From Phoronis australis (lineage: Eukaryota > Phoronida > Phoronidae): 64,000 bases of DNA. This document shows, piece by piece, positions 26,701 through 39,100 of the stretch. The position numbers and the translations under genes are program-made. The first letter of the stretch is position 1; the number at the start of each line of letters is the position of its first letter. The notes beneath the pieces were generated by a model that ran no database searches, was not told the origin of the DNA, and saw only the letters and a list, made by a program, of their open reading frames with translations. The DNA lies in contig NMRA01000108.1 in the NCBI GenBank assembly GCA_002633005.1, positions 424,500 through 488,499 of the forward strand, in the 5' to 3' direction.

Positions 26701-27763
26701 GCGTGCTCTGTGACACGCAGTTCACAGTCTAGCAATGGTCATGTTTCAAGTTTGTTATCCAAGTTGTGCTTGCATCATGTGAGTAAGAACTGATACCACG
26801 TTTCAGCAAATGTTTGTGTGTACTGGCAACAAATTTTTTTAAACAAGGGCTATTGAACATTTCATTGGCATCTGCAGATTCTAACTTCTCCAGAGTCCGC
26901 TCGTACACTCTGAACTACACAGACTTTGGTATAGGCAAACAATGTAACGGCTGCCTGATGCTCATTGTAAAAACAAAGAAAGCAAAAACGCATAAATACG
27001 TGATTTTTATGTATTCTTCGATCTTCAGCGGTTGTGTCCATTCGAAAATCCAGCGTAATGTTCAAATAGCTTTTGCTGAAATGTATTCTACGTCATTAGT
27101 CTGTGAATGTTTATAAGCAACGTGATGTAGCAATATGCCTACTTGTGTTTTGTTGACCTTATTACAAATAGGGCATAATGTCATTTGCACTTTCTGTAAT
27201 GGGGAGCATCTGTGTTGCTACATGGAACGGCTTTCCTGACTTTGTCATGTGACAACTACTGCAATCATTTGATGCTTATTTGGTCAGAGTGTTGAGGGTG
27301 TGCCGATGAAAGACACTGTTGGTTCATTGACCAGTAAAATTTACCTTATCCGTCCGGATTAACAATCTTGTTTGGCTAAATTCACTATGAACCCAACATT
27401 CTGTCATGCCACCCCAGTTTTCAAATTTCTGAATTATTCACACTGCGAAGATACAGGATCCATATTTGTTGTCAAAGGGAAACAACAGGCATTTCTGTCA
27501 TTTCATAAAAGTAATCCAGTTATGCTCACCACTTGCGCTGTTGGTGTTGGATAATTTGAACGTGACCTTTGAACTCAATTCCTATTGGTAGGAATAAGTT
27601 GCATCCCACCAAGAACATCAAATGTGTTTGACATTTTGCCTATACTGGGTTGTAGATACTGTTTTATTCTGGAAAAGTGTATGTGAAGAGTATTTGTAGA
27701 AAGTTGATATAAAAACTGCCTTTATTACATGAAAATATTTATAGTTTGTGAAACTTAAATAAA
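23738..27763 (+). other. probable TFDP 3'UTR and downstream sequence
   Basis: About 4 kb without a supported gene or clear interspersed repeat. Two AATAAA hexamers in the sense of TFDP are seen, at 25062-25067 and 27758-27763, so the 3'UTR may be 1.3 kb or 4.0 kb long. Short open frames in this stretch have no family features. Confidence 0.5.
27758..27763 (+). terminator. candidate distal polyadenylation signal of TFDP
   Basis: AATAAA followed by a T/GT-rich stretch (ttttggatttgcg, then gtgtcttatgtctctg). It is the last such signal before the convergent DNAJC3 end. The nearer hexamer at 25062-25067 is an alternative. Confidence 0.4.
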
Positions 27764-28332
27764 TTTTGGATTTGCGTATCCGTGTCTTATGTCTCTGCAA
27801 CTTTTTAAAACTAATATATTAAAACTTTAAGTTTTCTACAGTTCCAGGAACAAACTAAAGTCTCAAGAAGTACAATACCACACGCAAGTCATTCTATGGC
27901 TATGTCTTGAAATTGAAGCTATGATCCTCTAATATAAACCCATACCAGACCTACAAATCCCCAGACAAGCTTCCTAAACTTCACATACTAACAAGTGCCC
28001 TGTGTGAGTGTAAAATTTAGGGGTGTGGGTACGGGGATATCTATGTGCGGATAATGGCCCGAATTGCAAACAAAATGCTTTTAGTCTCTGATGGTTTCGA
28101 TATTCTTGATTGCCACGGAACTGGAATCCTATCAATAATACAATGCGACAAATTTTATGAGAGGAAAAGGCCTTTTTTCATTTTAGCTCCCTTAGGGAAA
28201 AATGCAGCTGAAATCAAAGGGGCATTTTGGCCAACTAAACATACATATTCTCTACATTTGATGCAAATAGGAAAAGTGCATTTCAATGTGTGAAGCTAAT
28301 AATAATACAATTTTTATCAAAATAACAACATC

Positions 28333-28338
28333 TTTATT
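28333..28338 (-). terminator. candidate polyadenylation signal of DNAJC3
   Basis: The plus-strand tttatt reads AATAAA on the minus strand and would give DNAJC3 a 3'UTR of about 1.8 kb. It lies about 570 bp from the distal TFDP signal, so the two genes converge without obvious overlap. Confidence 0.45.
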
Positions 28339-30133
28339 GATGTGAATAACAAAATGTACATTTTTCATAAATAAATCAGCAGAGCCTGAGGACTTATTGA
28401 ATAACGGCGCATCATATTAACAAATGGCAGTACGTGTTTGGGACACATTGATATTGCTGTGGGCATGGGATTAGCATTACACACACTCCAAATACAATGG
28501 ACAACATTCCATGCTCTTGGATGGAGGCTGAAAGCAGGCTTCCCAGCGTTTTTATAATGAATTCCTTGTGACCATTGTGCGGTGGGATAAAAAACATTAA
28601 CACGAAAATGAGCTTTCTCAAAACATTTGTGATTGAAAGAAATTGCATAGAGTGCCTGTCAACTCGGCATATCTTGCACATCAGAATTAGAAACTGGGTC
28701 AAGTGAAAGATGGTTTTGTGCACTCACAATTCTAAAGAGGTCGTGGACTTCCCAAGACTCACAAAAACAATGTTCCTCTTGCACCTATTGCTTTGTACAT
28801 TGGTTCTCATGCATAAGGCATTTACGAGTTGTGTGTTGAATGTTCCTATCCCGGTATTGTAAATGCAACGGGTGAAGAAATCAATAAATTATTCATCATC
28901 TATGTTCCCTATCAAGACGACGTCATAATTTCAGGATGAGTGAATATCAAGTCACACTGAGCCCACATTGCGTAGGCTGTCTTTCCAACACTCCAAATAT
29001 CAAAAGAAAATTACATCGCCACAACACAAAATGGAGATAATAAACAAAGGCATTTAACCATGCCGCATAATTAGCGTACAAATTTGTAAGTTTATTCTAA
29101 GTGCGATATGCAATTGGTCAATGTTCAGGTCTAGTTTTGTGTACAGCAATTAAGACTCCAAGCCAAGCCTACTCCACCACACACAAATGTCTCCAAACCG
29201 TCCATATCGTGATGGAAATGATTTTCGTCAAACTGACCATTCAGGAAAGCCAGTAGGTTTTGAAGTGCAGGCCAACTAGCCCAAAATAGGACTGATTCCG
29301 ATTATGGTTATTAAGTGTCTGAAAATCTAATAACATGAATTACATCGCTACAAACCATGTCCTGGTGTTTAAAACATCACTTTTCTGCACAGGTAAATTT
29401 TCACTTCTAAAGCAACAGCAGCAAGTTCTTAACCTTTGTTTGAGATTGGTTACAATAAATTTGCCTGGAATTCCCAAAGCCCATACTGCTTTGGTGACTG
29501 AAAATCCCCGGATATGACAAGCAACTTAACACGTGTGAGGCCAAATTATTATCCTTCCCAGAAATCATCTCTAGATCAGCTAAGGAACAAGATGAGAATG
29601 ATTTTATAACAATATGTGACCAAAATCATAAGTTTGTTTTCGACAAAAGGCATGGGTTAATTACCCCTTTAAGTTAATCTCCGGTCAGCTTTTCAATAAA
29701 ATGCGTTAGAATGAACGACAGTTAGTAATGTATAATATGGGAAACATCTTACCAAACAGTTTTTGAATTCCTAAATCTAAATTAAAATATTCTTTTTGAT
29801 AGCAGAAACTGGTTGCCATCCTGGCGAGTAAAATTTTAATGCTAGTTTATCAGTCTATTTCATGATTTTTACATTTATGCCAATTTCGGAATCAATTGTT
29901 CCTATAAACAAAAAAATTAGATGAACTGAAAAACACAACACCAAAATTTGTACTTTTCTGAATAAACGCAAAATTGACATCTATTTTCAGCTAAAATCTC
30001 CGAAGCCCAAACAACCAATGAAATTCCCCTGCCGATCACATGACCCAAACATGCCGACCACATGACCCAAACACTGAGTGTGCACAAATAAGATCCCAGA
30101 GGTGATATGAAGATGGTTATGAATGTCTGATGA

Positions 30134-33100
30134 TCAATTGAAGTGAAACTTGAAGTTGAAACCCTGCCCATTTCCGAAAGGGTTGAAGCCGTGTGCGAAT
30201 GGGTTGCCATGACCGCCCTGTTGAGCTTCGGGATCTAATGGATCTTCACCTTGATCGAATTTTTGCCTTTTTTCTGGAAAAAAATTCACAAGAATTACTT
30301 ATATACTTCAAAGATACAACAGTTACATCATGTCCTATCATGGACAAGGTTTTAAAGCAATTCTTGTTCCAGGCCACAAAATCAATAGAAAACAAATATC
30401 ATATTGATAGAGAGCATATTCACAATATTTGTAAATTAAAAATTTTATCTTAAGCTTAACACATTCTAAGTGACAAATCAAATCCATTATCCCTACACTT
30501 CTACTGAAATTGTTTTATACATTTGAGAATTGATAGTGATATAGTGGAATTATTTATACGAATCAAGTGTTTTGTCACCAACAAGTTTTCAAATTTAAAG
30601 CCATGTTTCAAAAGTAAGAATGCTCTCAATCAAAACACAGTCAATGACTACTCATTTTCCATTAACATTAAGAAGCCAGGACAGTCTGTTAATTAGCATA
30701 AAGATGTCGGCAATAGTGCTTCCAATTTGTAACAACCAATTTTCTCCACTGAACAACGGGCTGAAAAATCGTTCTCAAAATGCAAAAATGAAATTGAAAC
30801 CTTCTGACCTGTTGGGACAGGTTTAGCTGGTTGGTGGAAGTAAACCTGCACACAAAACGGTGGCCAATAACTGCAACTTTCCAGTCTTCCAAGTTTTTTA
30901 GCAGTGTCCCACAAATTGCTTTTCGCATGACATCCAGGTTCTCATTCACTCCCTTACATACATTCACTACTAAGACCCAGGTTAGAGGAGTAGGAGACAC
31001 CATTGTGCTATGCTCGAGTGTCTGCCAGTTAAGCCAGGATTCGAGCCCCAATTTAAAAAAACGAGAGCCTCGAGCTTATCAGCCACACTGTCTTCCAAAT
31101 TCACTGCAAGCAATAACTTTGTCAAAATCTTCACATCACTTGACGAAGCAGGCCCCAAAGCGTGAATCGATTTAGTCTCACTCACCTGGATCTGTGAGCA
31201 CCTCCTTGGCTGCGGCTATGTCTATAAATTTTTTCTCTGCTTTGGCTTTGTCATCTCCATTGTATTTATCAGGGTGCCACTGCATGGCTAATTTCCTAAA
31301 TGCCCTCATGATTTCTGTTTTTCTGGCATTTCTATAAAGTTAAACAGACAAGAAGTAAAAAACAAGGAAATCAACAGATGTGGAAATCAAGCTCAGGAGA
31401 CTAGTTAAAATAATCTACTTGTGCTTTACTGAGAGCAACTCCCAAGGGAGATAACTAGACTAAACTGAGAGCAATTCTCAAGAGAGCTAACAAAACTTAA
31501 CCGAGAGCAATTCCCAAGAGAGCTAACAACACTTAATTGAGAGCAACTCCCAAGAGAGCTAACGAGACTTAACTGAGAGCAATTCTCAAGAGAGCTAACA
31601 AAACTAAACTGAGAGCAATTTCCAAGGGAGCTAACAAGACTTAACTGAGAGCAATTCCCAAGGGAGATAATAAGACATAACTGAGAGCAATTCCCAAGGG
31701 AGATAACAAGCCCTAACTTAGGAGCTACTAGTACAAGTGCATCAACAACACTTTCAATTCAGAAAACAGTCACTGTACATTTATTAACAACAACAGATCT
31801 ACAATAACCACTTCGGGTAAACACTTTAGAGTAAATGTCAAAAACAGATGACGTTGTCAGGTGAAAAACTTCTCACCTTGAAGTAAATACGGTAAGCAAA
31901 ATACACAGATTACCTTACCTTTTAACACCTAATATTTTATAATAATCCCTCTTCTGAGATTGCTTTAATAATTTTTGAGCTCTGTTTAAACCATCGTTTA
32001 TTCTCTGTGTTTCCCCAGCGACATTTTGTGCCCTCTGGTATTCATTTATTGCTGTAACAATAAAAAGATGCATGAAAATTGAGCAATAAAATCATTGAAA
32101 ATTGAGCAATAAAATCATTGATAAGCAAATTAAATGGCAAAAACATGATACACCATAAAAATAACGCATAAGAAATAAATGCTGTTTTTGCCTTGATAGG
32201 ACATTATTCAAGATGTGGCGTAATTTCTTTCACTCACCTGTCGACGTTTAGAATTGATCTTACATGGTTTTCTTTTTACAACACATTAGTCAAGGCTGTT
32301 CACCCTGCAGCATCTTGAGAAATATCAGAAAAAGTGGGAGAGCAAACAGTCCCCCCTAATGCAGATATTGTGTGTAGTGAGTTGTGAACACATCCGCTTC
32401 ACATCTCTATTCTATTCCTTTAATGATTCACAAACCAAAGGTACATGAAACATCACGTAACAATATCTACCATTAACAAAGCAGCCACAACTTAAGAAGA
32501 CCAAATATGTTCATCAGCCTACTTCAGGACTTTCACATTCTCAACATAAGTAGGATTGTACTGCCTGGCATTTTCACTGAGTAATTACTTTCAAGAAAGC
32601 AAGAGCCAAAATATAAACAGGCACTTAATAAGAAGCAGACCATCACCCACCTTCTTGATACTCTTCATTGGCTATGTATGCTTCTGCTAGATCGCATATA
32701 GCGTTGATATCATTTTCACTCATCTCTAGTGCCTCCTTACAGGACTCTATAGCGTCTGATGCATGACCAGCCTAAGCAGATAGTAGAAACGTGTTTAAGC
32801 AAATGCATAGCTATGTTTCGTACTGTGGTGATTGCTTGGAATCAGTTGTTACAGAAATTTTGTTGGAAAGGAATTCACATGTGGTATCCTGTCAAGTTTT
32901 TGGGATTTGTTCACATTTGGATCACATATCCAACACCCATCAAGGCTCAGAATTCATGACTTTTTAAACATTTTAGCTTTATCAAATTCTAAGAAAATGC
33001 TCTTTAGTTTGTCTGTACGTGTTGAACAATGACCAACATCTAGCTAACCAGGCGTGCACTAAGTTTCACACGCTTGTCTTTAAAGCACTGTATTCCCACC

Positions 33101-36100
33101 AAAACATTATTATCTGCAACAGCTCAAATGTTGAAATACAGGTAATTTAATATTCATCAGAGGCTGCTAATGACCCGCGTTTTATCATCTGAAAAGAATG
33201 TAGTGAGATAAGAGATTGGAATAGATTTATTTCTGCTGGTAAGATGGTTGAACCACAAATGCCACCAACAAATTAATTTCCAATACCTCATACAATAACA
33301 CACAAGTGCTACTCACTTTAGACTGACAATGACAGATGTGTCCCTTCGCCCTGAAGATGTACGTGGCTAGGTGAGGTTCTGTCTTCATCATAGCCCTCGC
33401 CTTATCTACACAGTCATCATACTGTTGGTTGTTGATCATCTCCTGCACGCTGTTCATCTGTTTGAACAGTTTCTTCACCTTCTTATAGTGTTTGTGGCAC
33501 TCCTTGTGGTCCTGGTCCAGCTTCAGACATTCCCGGATCTCACTGGTTAAACGCACGTTTCAATGTCATTATACAATACATGCCATACATAATTATATAA
33601 TACCATCATTATTACACGACCACCTCTGATTGGCTGATAACGTCCAATATGGCGTAATATTGACCAACCTGGACACGGAATATCACTTTTCATTCATACT
33701 GCCCAGATGTTAGAATTTGCTACACAAGATCTGACATTATATTAGATGCTGTAGAAACCGTTGCACTATGAAGTGAGCGGACGTCAGTAAATCAAAGCAG
33801 GCAAGAATAAGAGAATCTAATAAAACAAGAAAATCTGAGGTCTACAGTGTCAACGCAACATTGCTCTCCATTGGTAAATCTGACCTGCTATTATCACACT
33901 TGGGAACAGTCCATATATTTTGTATTAATATCATGTACCACTCAGTACTACACAATATTGCATAATATACAAAAATTTTGAGACATCCACTTGAGAAAAC
34001 AGATCAAGTTTGAGTCTAATACTGGAATATTGGTTATTATTATATCGCTAATTTTTATAAGTTTTTATTCCAGTATTAGACTCACACTTGATCAATATTG
34101 TATAATATTACACAATATCATACAATACCATGCATATCTCACTGGTGACAGATACTGATAAATGCCAATAATACCGTACAATATTATTACAGCAGATTCA
34201 GGCACTAACATATGACACTGATAAATATCATAAAGCACGATACCACAATATTGCACGTTTGTTTGAATATTATTCCATAATGTCCTACTTATAATTGACC
34301 TGAAAACAGCCAGACTGAATCCATAAGCAAAGCATTCAATACAAGACCAAATTTCTCTAGGAAGATTTTTTTCACACAGGTCTGTTTCAACAAGAGTGAC
34401 TTAAGATTGAAGTAATTAAGATCCACACAACTACTTCAGAAAATTAATTAAATCTCACTTGAGCAAAAGCCCAAAGTCTGTTAGAAAATAAACGTATCTG
34501 AATTTCAATTAATTATTTCTCGACTGCGACCCTCTCATGACTTGCCTTAACCTTTCTTCAACACTTGTGAAGTGGAAGCATACAACCAAATTTCTGTTTT
34601 AAGTCGCTTTCGTGAAACAAACCCCAGTTTGTCTTTTGACTTTAACAATAACCGTCATATTTCGCAAACACCAAGTAGTCCTGTTTTTCTATCACAATAA
34701 AAACCACAAACAGTAGGCCCATACACACATACACGCACACAAACGTAACTTACTTGAGTGACTCCTCAGCCTCTCCCATACGATAGTATAAAATACTCAG
34801 TTTCAGGAAGGCTGCTGTGTTGTCGTTGCGTAGTTTCGTGGTAGGCTTGATATCGTTGGCAGCCTTAAACAGCTCCCCGACCATCTCGTAACACTCCGCA
34901 CGCATCTCCCTCAGCTCGACGTCCCACGGACTCACCTGTCGACACACACACACGTTACTTTATCATTCCACTTCAACATCAGTACAGTGAAATCTCACCA
35001 ATTTAGGAAACAGAGTGAAACTTCATTTCATTTTTTTCAGAAGAGACATGTAACAAGACAGGCTTTAAAATCTTTAAGCTCTGTAACTAAGCTAACATCA
35101 CAGTGTTACGAGAAATTGCAAGTATTCACAAAAACATAAGAGATCTCAAAAAAAAAACATCAATTTTGGCATTTATTATTGTCTGAAATTGGTGAGATAC
35201 TGTCCTCCTACATGAGAGATTATTGTATACAGATAGCCACATAGACTTCAATTTTGAAACTGAAAAAACCTATAGAGAGGTTCTGACGTTGCTCATCATG
35301 TGACGTGTACCATAATTGGTTTGGGTTAACGTCCATATTTAGCTAAACACACACAACCCAATTTGTCAACATGTTCACTTTTGAATTGTCATATTTCTTT
35401 AAGCTCTGCTGACCACCTGTCCCCTGATTTTGAGTAACTCAAGCTAAAAAAGAATAAAGCCCAAATTACAGGAAAATCTTATGGATTCAAACTATTATTA
35501 GCTTCACTCAACTGATAAGCCGATCTTTTGAATATCTGAACTAATCTGTTCATAACTGACAACACGCATTTACATAATTCTGAGCCTATCCGCACATTGT
35601 CAAGGCTTTAAACTGACTTACAGTTAAGTCTCTAAATTTCTGTCAATGGTCTTGATTCTGGACAAATGAATACGTTTCATAAAACCCAGGACTAATGTCA
35701 CATGGCTTGGAATGACCAGTGACAAAAGAGGAAAAAATTACCAGTGACGTATCGTTCCACAAATAAATAGGCTAATGAGTTGTAAAATTCAACTGAAATA
35801 TAACGCTTTTGCATGAATAAAGTCAAAATAATGATAAGAAAGAGATGAAAAAAGAGGAAATTGGAAATCAAAATATAAGAGGAAATCGAAATCAAAAAAA
35901 GAAGAAATCCTCTCAGAAGAGAAAAATTCCAAGCTCTGATATCTGTTATGTTGTAACAAATGGATATGTGGGGGGCATAAAAATGCGAAATGCCTTAAAG
36001 TGTAACTCAATCAAATCAAAAACAGGGATTTTTTGTTTTCAAACAAACTTCAGTAAATTATTATAGTCTGTCCTAAATTAAAGAGTTTTTCCCATAATCT

Positions 36101-39100
36101 CAAAAAAATCACGTTTTTGATGTATTTGTTACGCCACTTCTTTGTTTCTACTGGGTCCAACTATCTGACGATGGTGTAGGAAAAACGGCTTCAATGGAAC
36201 AATGTAATCTCCACACACTTACTTCAATAACTTTTGTCAGGACTTCGATAGCTTCGTTAAACTGTTGGCTTGTAATCAGACCAGCAGCATGATGACGGTC
36301 GGCTAACAAGGTGGGGATTTCATCCATGTGCTTTTGGGCTTCTGCATGACTGGGATTATGACTTAACTGAAAATGACCGGAATGACGTGTAAAGTTAGTC
36401 AAGTCTACTTTATGGTTAACGATTAATGAGAAATCAAGAAAATAAAAATTCAGACCACGAAACTGGACTTTAAATTTCGCCTGCCGTGCAGTGATAAACA
36501 ACCTGTAATTGAATTGAAGCTGTCAGACTTTGCAAGGACTGGCCAGCAACGTAATTTCCTGAAGTGTGTTTCACTAATGGATGTCCGAGACAAAGAAAGG
36601 TCTTGTCACGGCAAGGGAAATTTTGAGACCGACAGGTAATTAGGCTAGTTTTACTTTACTAGGATTTTTCAATTTTTTTCAACAGCTAAAAAGAAAAAAA
36701 TACATTTTTAAATGAAATAGTTGATTGCAAACACTCAATGACATGCTACAATAATTTACTCTAAAAATCAAAGAAAATGTGTCTGTACGATGAATACACA
36801 CCGAAATACTGGTGAGTCTATTCTATTTCATTCATTGAACAGCAATTAACCCAAAAACATGAAGACTGGTGGTACCTTTCTCTTAACTTACCACTGACTT
36901 GTAATCTGACTGTGCTTCTTCCAGTTTTCCTTGTTTTAAATATACATTTCCACGCTGCATTTGTGCCTGAAGAATAAAGTCATGTGGCATTAGAAGTCAG
37001 TATCAACACTCAGCCAACTGTAGTTGGAAAAAGATCCTTAAATTTCACGCAAACAATTACTGAAATTGAAGTTTTTTTCAATTTAATACTCAAAAGCTTG
37101 CTGACTACTAAAACATTCAAAACTTTACAACAAGTCAGTTCCCCCAGAAAACAGTAGTAGTCCAATGCAAAGCTCATAAAGAATGCCTAAAAAAGTTCTT
37201 CCTATTCAGTTGTAGATGCTAAAGCACTAGAACAGATGGTGAATGATAAATAACACGGCATAACTTTCCAGTAGTTGCAATGAATACATACTGCATTGAA
37301 GTCTGGCCGAAGGTCTATCACTTTTGTGAGATCTGGTAACGCTGACCTCGACTTGCCCAGAGCCAAGTACACCGTCGCTCTCCTGAAGTAACTCATGTAG
37401 TTATCGGGGTCGGCGTCTACAATATGGACAATGCACAGTTTATGGCATCAACAACTGAAAACAGTTCACAAATATCTTAGCAATAAATGATGTAATATGC
37501 TTTGTAAAGCAATTGTAAATATTAAATACAATGCCCACAGAACAATTTGTTGTTTTGCTATTAAAGACACTTCTCGCTGAACAATCAATAATTCCACTAA
37601 TGGCTAAAAGACTTATCGTACAACAAATAATGCATACAATCAAGCTTTTTTAAATGACGACCTTTTTAGAATCATGAAAATAAATTGCAGTTGGAAAAAG
37701 TTATTGAACAAAGTTCACAACAAAAAAAACGAATAAAATTTTACATCGCTTAATTCCAGAATGCCTTCCAGTTAATGCAAAAACAATTGTAATGGCAACC
37801 TTAGTCAAGGGGGAGTCACCAGCTGTCACTTTCCAGATGCATTGTGGGACGGTTGTTGGCTGCTCGTAACCATCCAGTAACATCACAGATAAGTTGTGGA
37901 TGTGCAACTCCTAATTTGTGTATTGAGTCATGATGAAATTTGACTTTAGTGCGAGCGGATGACACCTACCTTGAGAATCTTTTCCATAAGACTTGTTAAT
38001 CTATGTAACTATTTATCCGATTCATTTTAATTCTCCCTTTCAGTCTTTTATTTCTCTATGATGCTTTGTCATATGGTTTCAGTGGACCTGTGCTTTCAGT
38101 TTCAGTGCACACAAATGACAAGCGTTGCCGTCCGTGTTTATACATCACAACGCAATCTGTGATGTCACCAAATGCTACAACATGCGTTTGAAAAACGGTA
38201 ACAACACCGTTGATGAAATCCCCAGAATTGGAAAACGAAGGTGTTCATGACACGTTGATGTACCAATGTTAGTCAGTGTATATGTGTACAATGACCCCAT
38301 TACATACAGAAGAAAGGGTTGTAAAACACATAAGCATACAATTCTACCAGAACATACTCTTAATAGCAGGTTAACAACACAAATTTTCCCAACAGAGTCG
38401 TAACCCAATGCACCCCATTCACACAGATACTGTGACCAAAACTGTACCTTTTTCAATATTCAATGCCTCCTAACATTACTGTGGCTGAATTAAAATTCTC
38501 AATGATTACAAAACAATTCCAACTAGAAAATGGTTTACCGTAGTAATAATTCGGTGTCACCTATCTGTTGTGAGAAAATAAGAAAATAAATTAAATCAAA
38601 TTTCATTTGCCCTGACAATGTGTTCTGAATTGGTGGGATTTCAACTGCACACCAACATACACCAACTGTTACTTTTAGTTTTTAACCTTTTGACATGCCA
38701 TAGGTTGAGTAGGGCTCCATTGCTGTTTGTACCCATCCTTACCTATGGCCGCATGGTAGTGTGTGAGGGCATCAGCCAGCTGACCAGCAGCCAATAACTT
38801 CTTGCCCATCTCCAGGTGCTGGTCCACTTCCGAGTTGCCAAACACACCTGGCAGACAAACAAGAGACAGCCATTAGGCAAGCCACTTGCGACATTACGTA
38901 ACATAATAATAATAATTGCAGGTACACATTGTACCCGACGTACGCAGGCCACGCATGTAGGCCCATTGCACCGATCACCTGGGACCAATTTTCTGCTTCA
39001 TTAATATATATTTAAAACCGAGGTGAGCTAGAAACCTGACTCAAGGGTCTAGCAGTGTGACCCAGTGAGACTCGAACCTACGACCTTGAGTAAAGAAGGT

